From a virus, in the IMG/VR virus record IMGVR_UViG_3300028025_002021, positions 1-37,057 of that record: a stretch of 37,057 nucleotides of DNA; one strand, 5' to 3'. This document shows positions 32,460 to 37,057 of this stretch, in pieces; the first letter of the stretch is position 1, and each line of letters starts with the position of its first letter. Below the pieces are notes generated by a model that saw nothing but the letters and a program-made list of their open reading frames with translations, did not search any database and had not been told where the DNA came from. The position numbers and the translations under genes were made by a program.

Positions 32460-32662
32460 TTGCCCAACTCCTCGTACATAGCATGGTCAAAGGCTTCAGT
32501 AGCCTCATGAACTGATGAACCTCCTACTAACCACCAAGAACCATCCTCTTTTAACTGAACGATACGTGATAGGTAGTACTTCCAACCACAATCTAACCAT
32601 GTGGTTAGTTGTGAGTATGAGATATGACTTGGTAAATCATATCCATTTATTTTCACAGACAT
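32456..32662 (-). CDS. Cas4/RecB-like exonuclease, N-terminal half
   Basis: A 68-residue protein matching the start of Cas4/RecB-family nucleases: SHISYSQLTTWLDCGWKYYL with C25 in the usual first iron-sulfur ligand position, then VGGSSVHEATEAF with the conserved His (H52). In single-chain relatives this region is fused to the catalytic domain. Here a stop follows GK and the catalytic half starts in the ATGA. AAAGGA precedes the start. Because C25 would share a cluster with Cys of the other chain, the two should assemble together. Confidence 0.78.
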   Translation of the reverse strand: MSVKINGYDLPSHISYSQLTTWLDCGWKYYLSRIVQLKEDGSWWLVGGSSVHEATEAFDHAMYEELGK

Positions 32663-32688
32663 CTTGTGTCCTTTCTGTTGTACTTGCG

Positions 32689-32763
32689 TGGCAGCAACAG
32701 GGATTGCACCCGAACAATCAGATGATGCTTCCCCTCATCATCTGTTGACCACTTGGTGCTGCC
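32689..32763 (-). ncRNA. tRNA-like element (75 nt), D-arm-poor
   Basis: On the - strand, GGCAGCA (5', at 32763) pairs fully with TGCTGCC (to 32690), leaving an unpaired A at 32689, like a 7-bp acceptor stem with discriminator base. A perfect 9-bp stem CAGATGATG/CATCATCTG with an 8-base loop sits at the anticodon-arm place. A T-arm-like hairpin with loop TGCAATC follows, after a 5-base variable region. AAGTGGTCAA resembles a D-loop, but no D-stem forms. The central loop AGGGGAAG is not a standard anticodon loop, and CCA is not encoded. It could be a degenerate tRNA or a tRNA mimic. Confidence 0.5.
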
Positions 32764-32834
32764 TTGTGGTGGTGAGCATGCACTAGGAACATACCCACCA
32801 CCCATCACTAGGAGAGTAATGAACTACTATAACT

Positions 32835-32855
32835 AGAAGCCCTTAAGGGGCTTCT
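32835..32855 (-). terminator. 8-bp hairpin in the intergenic gap
   Basis: AGAAGCCC pairs with GGGCTTCT around a 5-base loop. It lies between the 110-residue protein gene and the tRNA-like element. No long T-run follows on either strand, so terminator or attenuator function is tentative. Confidence 0.45.
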
Positions 32856-32871
32856 TATATAGTACTATATA
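32856..32871. promoter_or_regulatory. 16-bp AT-rich palindrome
   Basis: TATATAGTACTATATA is a perfect palindrome directly beside the hairpin at 32835-32855. Its AGTACT centre is the same as in the three palindromes at 34562, 34709 and 36619, although the flanks differ. It could be an operator or part of a promoter for the nuclease genes downstream. The rest of the gap (32764-32834 and 32872-32888) holds a GTGGTGG/CCACCAC inverted repeat and nothing else clear. Confidence 0.4.
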
Positions 32872-32888
32872 TGATACTATGTTTTGTT

Positions 32889-33221
32889 TTAACGTGTGTC
32901 AAATAAATCACCTTGTATCGGCGTGTCGTCAAAGATTTTACTAGGTGCAAGCACCTTGAATACCCTTGCCACGTCACCGGACTTTAGTGCTTGTATGTTA
33001 CCGCGACCTTCAAAGTCTTTGGTAGCCATAGCCTCTGACTCGTAAGGTCCAAAGAGAAATTGTCCAACCCCCTGGTAGTTAACACCTACCACGTACACAT
33101 CTCTTTCCCTACGGTATGAATCTATCAGGTCCCATACGTCTTTGGCTAATTCATCCACCGATTCGGCGGGTCGTGACAGTGCATCGGAGATAGCATCGAG
33201 TTCCTTCTTCCTTGTTCTCAC
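32889..33221 (-). CDS. 110-residue hypothetical protein
   Basis: A 110-residue protein starting at GTG 33221, inside a 4-base overlap with the membrane miniprotein stop. The first half is helical and charged (KKELDAISDALSRPAESVDE). The second half has a beta-rich pattern (VYVVGVNYQGVGQFLFGPYE) and ends in GDLFDTR. Function unknown. It is the last gene before the 227-base gap. Confidence 0.65.
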   Translation of the reverse strand: MRTRKKELDAISDALSRPAESVDELAKDVWDLIDSYRRERDVYVVGVNYQGVGQFLFGPYESEAMATKDFEGRGNIQALKSGDVARVFKVLAPSKIFDDTPIQGDLFDTR

Positions 33222-33337
33222 TTGACTCCTAACATCTTCATAACTTTTTCGTAACGATTTATGGTTGTCTTTGCATTCGATAAAGCAATCAACAACACAA
33301 GGTTAAGTGCATAAGACAGTGCGTTAATCCATCTCAT
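33218..33337 (-). CDS. 39-residue single-TM miniprotein
   Basis: A short ORF encoding MRWINALSYALNLVLLIALS followed by a basic tail (KTTINRYEKVMKMLGVK). One clear membrane segment spans about residues 5-20. It overlaps the upstream gene end by 14 bases and the next gene start by 4 (GTGA), matching the packing style here. Function unknown; small phage membrane peptides often block superinfection or alter host membranes, but there is no direct evidence. Confidence 0.55.
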   Translation of the reverse strand: MRWINALSYALNLVLLIALSNAKTTINRYEKVMKMLGVK

Positions 33338-33518
33338 CCGTTACCTCCTTAAGGTAATCGTCAGCGTGTACTACATCGTGCGCTAAATGCTCATAGTATG
33401 CAGCAGATACTACTAACATCTTAAGAGCAGGGTGTGCATGTGTATTCCACCATATGCCAGCCTCCTCCCTGAACTCATCGGTCATGTCGAGCAGGAACAA
33501 TGGACTGTTATCTTCCAT
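33324..33518 (-). CDS. 64-residue acidic protein
   Basis: A small acidic protein (MEDNSPLFLLDMTDEFREEA, with WWNTHAHPALKMLVVSAAYY next). I choose ATG 33518 (11-base overlap with the zinc-ribbon gene) over ATG 33536 (29-base overlap); neither has a strong ribosome site. No motif recognised. Confidence 0.6.
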   Translation of the reverse strand: MEDNSPLFLLDMTDEFREEAGIWWNTHAHPALKMLVVSAAYYEHLAHDVVHADDYLKEVTDEMD

Positions 33519-33732
33519 AGTCTTGCTCACTATCATAGTCAGTTACCCACTCAAGGCGTTGCTCGTCTGTAATTATCTTCTCATAGTTACAGTCGGGACA
33601 ATAACTAACAGTAGTACCATCATCATCTGCCGGTACGTCTATGTCAATGACCTCGACACCACACTCAGGGCAATCCCAATCATCACTTCTATCACTGGTC
33701 AGCCAGCCTGACCCATGTAAACTATTGCTCAT
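33508..33732 (-). CDS. Zinc-ribbon protein (74 aa)
   Basis: A 74-residue acidic protein with a two-CxxC zinc ribbon: CPEC (21-24) and CPDC (45-48), separated by VIDIDVPADDDGTTVSY. I choose ATG 33732 because GGGAGG lies 8 bases upstream; the GTG/ATG codons at 33741 and 33738 overlap or crowd that site. The gene overlaps the WhiB stop by 11 bases. Probably a nucleic-acid- or protein-binding adaptor; the exact role is unknown. Confidence 0.7.
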   Translation of the reverse strand: MSNSLHGSGWLTSDRSDDWDCPECGVEVIDIDVPADDDGTTVSYCPDCNYEKIITDEQRLEWVTDYDSEQDYGR

Positions 33733-34222
33733 CTTCATCACCTCCCATATTAACTTCTACCTTTCCTATGTGTACTTGATAGTCTATCTCATTGACTCTG
33801 ATGCCACGCATGATGCGCTCTGACTCACGTTCAGTAGCAGTCATACCACCCCAGAACCCATACCTCTCACGTTTTATGCCCCACTCCCTGCACTCTTGTA
33901 CTACTGGACATGACAGGCACATACGCCTGAGGTATGCATGTTGTATCGGTTTGTTTGATGACCAGATTGTATCGTCTTGGTCTATCGGTGCTTCAACCTC
34001 TAGTCCATCATCATAGAAAGCCTGATGTCCAATGCCCTTGCATGATGCATTCTCAAAGTCAGGTAGTTCAAGCACCAAGTCACTCATCTTCTGGCGATTT
34101 CTGACTGGCATGGAGGCAGGGTTACCACCGTCTCGCGACCGGAACTCAAACAAATCTATCTTTGATTCGGCAGCGATTGACCTTACGTCAAGCATAACCT
34201 CATTGAAATACTCGCGAATCAT
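33722..34222 (-). CDS. whiB: WhiB-family iron-sulfur transcription factor
   Basis: A 166-residue WhiB-like protein. Cluster ligands are C61, C102, C105 and C111 (CLSCPVVQEC), followed by the family G[FVI]WGG turn as GFWGGMT at 122-128 and a charged helix (TERESERIMRGIR). The first spacing (40 residues between C61 and C102) is longer than in typical short WhiB proteins, and there are N- and C-terminal extensions, the latter acidic. WhiB proteins bind the host primary sigma factor and tune promoters. It is start-coupled with AGAGGA 5 bases upstream. It marks the host as actinobacterial. Confidence 0.88.
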   Translation of the reverse strand: MIREYFNEVMLDVRSIAAESKIDLFEFRSRDGGNPASMPVRNRQKMSDLVLELPDFENASCKGIGHQAFYDDGLEVEAPIDQDDTIWSSNKPIQHAYLRRMCLSCPVVQECREWGIKRERYGFWGGMTATERESERIMRGIRVNEIDYQVHIGKVEVNMGGDEDEQ

Positions 34223-34502
34223 GGTCGTCCTCTCTCTGTGCTAGGGTATTGTACCCTGGGAATTGATAGAGAAGTTCTCCCCTATCATCTTCCACTGTGA
34301 GTACACCTGCTTGGTCAAGGGCTGATGGAATCATAGGGATACCACCACTCATGCTAACAAACTTATCTAGTGCATTGTATACAATAGCCTCGTCTGTTAT
34401 TGGATGCTGTCCTAGTCCGTACTGTCCACTGTCTAGCATTTCCTTGAGTATGTCATGATAGAAATACTCAACCTCATATGTAATCTTAATAGTCTCGGTC
34501 AT
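34200..34502 (-). CDS. 100-residue hypothetical protein
   Basis: A 100-residue protein that starts 1 base after the amidotransferase stop and overlaps the WhiB start by 23 bases. It begins MTETIKITYEVEYFYHDILK and has a Gly-rich centre (FVSMSGGIPMIPSALDQAG), ending acidic. No motif recognised. Its place suggests it belongs to the same transcript as the amidotransferase. Confidence 0.6.
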   Translation of the reverse strand: MTETIKITYEVEYFYHDILKEMLDSGQYGLGQHPITDEAIVYNALDKFVSMSGGIPMIPSALDQAGVLTVEDDRGELLYQFPGYNTLAQREDDHDSRVFQ

Positions 34503-34503
34503 G

Positions 34504-35400
34504 TTACCAATCCAATTTCTCTAGTTGTTGTTGTTCTTGCTTCCACCAGTAGTCGTTACTTCTAACAGTACTGTTAGGTGTGTAGCACATGCAATGTGCC
34601 ATGTGTTCGTTGCAGTCTATACATGTATTGCATGACATGCAAGCCCCCTCATTGTAGTCGTCCTCTCGCAGTTGTGAGTAGCAATGGTAGCACACATCAT
34701 AGATAGTTCTGACAGTACCGTCAGCATCTAACAATTCATCAGATGATAGCAGTAGATGCTTGTCTCTCTCGAAGAAGTCATAATCCTCCTTAGATGCATA
34801 GCCATTGTAGTACCCACCAGTGTAACTGGTAGCCCAGTAACTGCGTGACTTGTATGAGGTGTTAGACCACCACACACCATCAGCCCAATGACCGTCCTTC
34901 TCGTTGAGAATGTACACGTCGTCCTTGAGGTCAGGTGATGTGTTGAGGATAGCAATCTTGCTACCTCTAGCCCAGTCCTCTAGTTGCTTGAAGTATGCAG
35001 GGTCGTCGAGCACACCGACACCCATGCTAGGTAGCAAATCCTCAGCAAAGATACGGGTATCTGAGCGTTTGTCACCAGGTTTGATAGTAACTGGAAGCAT
35101 ACCATTGTGACCTAACACAATGTCTTTGCGACCATCTACCCTGAATGGGTGATTGTTCTCAACGTGTGTCGTACCATGTGTGGTAAGACGGGCATGGAAC
35201 ATACCGATAGCATTAGGATTCTTATCTAACTCAGCAAAGAACCTGTCAATGGTTACGTCTACTCGCATACCACGACCTGCCACAATGTGGTCGCCGTGAT
35301 GTACTGCATAGCCGAAGCCATCGTTGTTGTTGTAGCAAGCAATCTCTAACTGCTCGCGTGTTGGTCGTGACCCTGGAAGGGATACACATAGCATACACAT
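34504..35400 (-). CDS. Class II glutamine amidotransferase with Cys-rich tail
   Basis: A 298-residue Ntn-type amidotransferase that should release ammonia from glutamine. Cys2, exposed by Met removal (M-C-M-L-C), is the nucleophile. FHARLTTHG (R71), NNHPF (82-86), GHNGM (97-101) and SDT (113-115) are the class II glutamine-site motifs in order. The C-terminal 70 residues carry a cluster of about nine Cys (CYHC, CMSCNTCIDC, HCMC) of zinc-finger type, unusual for this family. The amidoligase gene lies immediately upstream with 2 bases between, so they probably act together. Two palindromes fall within its 3' part. Confidence 0.82.
   Translation of the reverse strand: MCMLCVSLPGSRPTREQLEIACYNNNDGFGYAVHHGDHIVAGRGMRVDVTIDRFFAELDKNPNAIGMFHARLTTHGTTHVENNHPFRVDGRKDIVLGHNGMLPVTIKPGDKRSDTRIFAEDLLPSMGVGVLDDPAYFKQLEDWARGSKIAILNTSPDLKDDVYILNEKDGHWADGVWWSNTSYKSRSYWATSYTGGYYNGYASKEDYDFFERDKHLLLSSDELLDADGTVRTIYDVCYHCYSQLREDDYNEGACMSCNTCIDCNEHMAHCMCYTPNSTVRSNDYWWKQEQQQLEKLDW
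34562..34577. promoter_or_regulatory. 16-bp palindrome A (operator candidate)
   Basis: CTAACAGTACTGTTAG, a perfect palindrome with the ACAGTACTGT core shared with 36619 and, with one change, 34709. It lies inside the amidotransferase coding region. Confidence 0.5.
34709..34724. promoter_or_regulatory. 16-bp near-palindrome B (operator candidate)
   Basis: CTGACAGTACCGTCAG, 15 of 16 bases identical to the site at 36619. One mismatched pair breaks the palindrome. It is 147 bp from site A, inside the same coding region and in the same frame. Confidence 0.45.
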
Positions 35401-35402
35401 AA

Positions 35403-36602
35403 TTACTCTCCACTATTCTGAGAAGTATAAGACTTCTCGCTAAAGCCGAACTCGACTGATTGATTGATGTAACTTAATAGGTTTGGATACAAGACCTTGT
35501 TGCCTCGTAACCATTGGATAAATGCAGGTGCTGTTAAGTATTCCTCAGCACCAACACCTGACCTAGCACCGCGTGAATACTCTACGGCACTATGCACATA
35601 CTCAAGTGCAGCAAGTATGCGTTCTTTCTTTAGTGAACCCCTGAACATACGCACTTCAAGGGTAGATGTTGGTAGTACATTGACAGCAGAATACCGTTGA
35701 GCACAGTTGTCTTGACCCTTTAGATGCTTAGGTATTTCTGTGCGTACGTTCTTGTCAAAGGATGCATACGAGTTGCCTTGTCTACCTGCAATTAGGTAAG
35801 ACAAAGCCTTGTTGCGCATGAGTAACAGAGTGAATGAGTACTGATGCAACCTGCCATTGAAGCCACGTCTATCAACGTGAACATGTAAGCCACAGGTACT
35901 CCTGTCCCATGAGCGATAGCCCTTATCCAGTAACCCTTGAGTCCATTCCCAGTTCATGCTGTGTGCATAGGCAAGGGTCATTGGGTGTGTGACTATCTCG
36001 AAGCCGTCACTAAGTGAGCCGTCTTCCTTGAAGTAAGCAAGGTCGCCTAAGTATGACTCCACCAATTCCGGACCATCATAGTCATCACCATTAGACTCAA
36101 CCTCTAACTCAAACCCCATGTAAACATGGCGGTCAGCATCAGGGTCATTCTCTACCCAATGGAATTGAGGATAAGGCTTGTAACCATAGTCATGAACATC
36201 ATGAGTACCACCACAGCACCTGCCCTGTCTAGGGTCATAACTGTAATCGCAACGACTGCAATGCTCAGAGTAATCCTCGTAACAACTGTGACACCAATCA
36301 TCACTGCTAATATTGTACATGTCATTCTCGTGTTCAGTCCTACCACATCTGTCACATGTAGACATTCTGTTGCCACATGGGACACAGTAACCACCGAAGT
36401 TATCGTGCACCTCGGTGTCTGGGAATGTGCAGTCACACCAGTTACATACGAAGATGTGAGCCTCACAGTACGCATCTTCTGCACTATCAAGTGCGTATGT
36501 ATCATTGTCCATGTCTATGGTGTTAGTACATGTACCATAACAACATACTACTTGTCGTTCATCTGTCTCAATGTCTAGTGACATTGTATCTATCTCACTC
36601 AT
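35403..36602 (-). CDS. Amidoligase (COOH-NH2 ligase fold) with Cys-rich zinc-finger N-terminus
   Basis: A 399-residue protein. Residues 20-130 hold 17 Cys in CxxC-type pairs (CNWCDC, CVPC, CDRC, CHSC, CSRC), suggesting several zinc knuckles. Residues 160-340 match the amidoligase fold: GFELEVE (163-169), KEDGSL (192-197), GFEIVTHPMT (200-209), CGLHVHVDR (237-245), RYSAVN (303-308) and TLEVRMFRGSL (314-324). Members of the glutamine-synthetase-like COOH-NH2 ligase group form amide or isopeptide bonds using ATP. AGGAGG lies 7 bases before the ATG. Paired with a glutamine amidotransferase, it may amidate or crosslink a host protein, peptidoglycan peptide or virion protein. Confidence 0.82.
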   Translation of the reverse strand: MSEIDTMSLDIETDERQVVCCYGTCTNTIDMDNDTYALDSAEDAYCEAHIFVCNWCDCTFPDTEVHDNFGGYCVPCGNRMSTCDRCGRTEHENDMYNISSDDWCHSCYEDYSEHCSRCDYSYDPRQGRCCGGTHDVHDYGYKPYPQFHWVENDPDADRHVYMGFELEVESNGDDYDGPELVESYLGDLAYFKEDGSLSDGFEIVTHPMTLAYAHSMNWEWTQGLLDKGYRSWDRSTCGLHVHVDRRGFNGRLHQYSFTLLLMRNKALSYLIAGRQGNSYASFDKNVRTEIPKHLKGQDNCAQRYSAVNVLPTSTLEVRMFRGSLKKERILAALEYVHSAVEYSRGARSGVGAEEYLTAPAFIQWLRGNKVLYPNLLSYINQSVEFGFSEKSYTSQNSGE

Positions 36603-36784
36603 CAGAGTGCCTCCTGTTCTGACAGTACTGTCAGGTTATTTGGTTCCATCCACTCGATACTATCCATGTTGGCAAGCCTGTCCATGAGTATCTTGTGTGC
36701 TTCACCACTAGCATAGCCGACCTTGATTAGTTTATCAAGTTCAGTCTGATACCAGTAGAGAGCGGTCATGTGTGCCTTAGCCAT
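36602..36784 (-). CDS. 60-residue hypothetical protein
   Basis: A small helical protein (MAKAHMTALYWYQTELDKLI) that overlaps the upstream gene by 8 bases and the amidoligase ATG by 1. It ends NLTVLSEQEAL, with the palindrome at 36619-36634 inside its last codons. No motif recognised. Confidence 0.6.
   Translation of the reverse strand: MAKAHMTALYWYQTELDKLIKVGYASGEAHKILMDRLANMDSIEWMEPNNLTVLSEQEAL
36619..36634. promoter_or_regulatory. 16-bp palindrome C (operator candidate)
   Basis: CTGACAGTACTGTCAG, a perfect palindrome 17 bases before the amidoligase ATG, just upstream of its AGGAGG ribosome site. In RNA it could also fold and affect initiation. It reads in a different codon frame from sites A and B, so the shared bases are not explained by a shared peptide. 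Confidence 0.55.
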
Positions 36785-36932
36785 TGCTGTCCTCCAAGTA
36801 TCTTTGAACGGTATCGCATAGCATTCCCTGAAACTTACCCCATTCTTCAGCAGTATTTATGTAACCCAATTCATAAAGGTCAATAGCGTGCCAAGAAATT
36901 TCTTCATCTTGCCATGTTGGTTCTTCACTCAT
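36777..36932 (-). CDS. 51-residue acidic protein
   Basis: A short acidic protein (MSEEPTWQDEEISWHAIDLY, then ELGYINTAEEWGKFQGMLCD). I start at ATG 36932, 7 bases after AAGGTG and overlapping the previous stop as ATGAGTGA; upstream in-frame starts at 36938 and 36965 fit less well. Function unknown. Confidence 0.6.
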   Translation of the reverse strand: MSEEPTWQDEEISWHAIDLYELGYINTAEEWGKFQGMLCDTVQRYLEDSNG

Positions 36933-37057
36933 TGTCATACACCTTGCCTGGGTATGCCCAGCCATAATGCTTAGCCATCTCTAGCAACTCATCATAAATA
37001 GGGGTATCGCTATCAGTACCTGACCAGCCCAACTCTGCATGGCTTGCAGGTGTGAGT
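36925..37057 (-). CDS. Partial gene at the right edge (3' end only)
   Basis: On the - strand a frame is open from the window edge to a TGA at 36925-36927. It encodes HAELGWSGTDSDTPIYDELL followed by EMAKHYGWAYPGKVYDNE. The 8-base overlap with the next gene and the protein-like composition support it as the end of a real gene whose start lies outside. Function unknown. Confidence 0.55.
   Translation of the reverse strand, partial: LTPASHAELGWSGTDSDTPIYDELLEMAKHYGWAYPGKVYDNE

Noticed and set aside
32456-32662. Programmed -1 frameshift joining the two nuclease halves
   Set aside because: No slippery heptamer is present at GGCAAATGA; stop-restart at the ATGA explains the arrangement better.
32689-32763. 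Canonical tRNA, on either strand
   Set aside because: On the - strand there is no D-stem and the central loop is not a valid anticodon loop; on the + strand the T-loop and D-loop signatures are absent. It was kept only as a tRNA-like element.
36126-36578. A 150-residue + strand open frame opposite the amidoligase N-terminus
   Set aside because: It is the antisense shadow of the Cys-rich coding region, rich in Val/Thr/Ile with no ribosome site.

Overview
The window is a dense stretch of a tailed double-stranded DNA phage genome. The host is most likely an actinobacterium. The main evidence is a gene for a WhiB-like iron-sulfur regulator (33722-34222), a family found in Actinobacteria and their phages. 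An extended -10 promoter placed exactly where it would give a leaderless mRNA agrees with this. Base composition is moderate rather than GC-rich, which would fit a low-GC freshwater actinobacterium; that last step is inference. No tape-measure, tail-tube or sheath gene is visible. The capsid protein resembles the N4 gp56 type, and adaptor-like and nozzle-like genes sit together, so a short-tailed (podovirus-like) virion is the best guess.

Left block (2-26004, all + strand): packaging, virion and lysis genes. The order is large terminase (5' end cut by the window edge), portal, a proteasome/HslV-like threonine peptidase, small proteins, a 1877-residue giant virion protein, two more probable internal proteins, scaffold and major capsid protein. 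After a hairpin region come small connector/membrane proteins, an LtfC-like beta-sandwich protein, a collagen-like fibre, a seven-repeat beta-propeller, a glycosyltransferase with its own promoter, a run of small very basic proteins, an adaptor-like protein, a second fibre and a nozzle-like tail protein. A holin and an M23 endopeptidase follow. The block ends at a strong hairpin terminator (26021-26054) that also looks usable from the other strand.

Right block (26059-37057, all - strand, transcribed toward the terminator): early functions. Read in the direction of transcription it has small proteins, a Cys-rich amidoligase, a class II glutamine amidotransferase, WhiB, zinc-ribbon and membrane miniproteins, a 75-nt tRNA-like element, a Cas4/RecB-like nuclease split over two coupled genes, a possible ssDNA-binding protein, a DnaB/RadA-like ATPase, a small glycosyltransferase, a Holliday-junction-resolvase-like nuclease, a primase split into zinc-finger and TOPRIM genes that overlap out of frame, a nucleotide-metabolism protein, a metallophosphoesterase and a sigma-like factor. 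Most junctions are ATGA or TAATG overlaps, so translation is tightly coupled. No DNA or RNA polymerase gene is in view.

The most interesting observations are the threonine peptidase in the usual prohead-protease position with T1/D17/K33 spacing intact; the amidoligase/amidotransferase pair with three related 16-bp palindromes in and around it; the two split replication/repair enzymes; the D-arm-poor tRNA-like element; and the closed seven-bladed propeller next to two fibres that share a C-terminal module.
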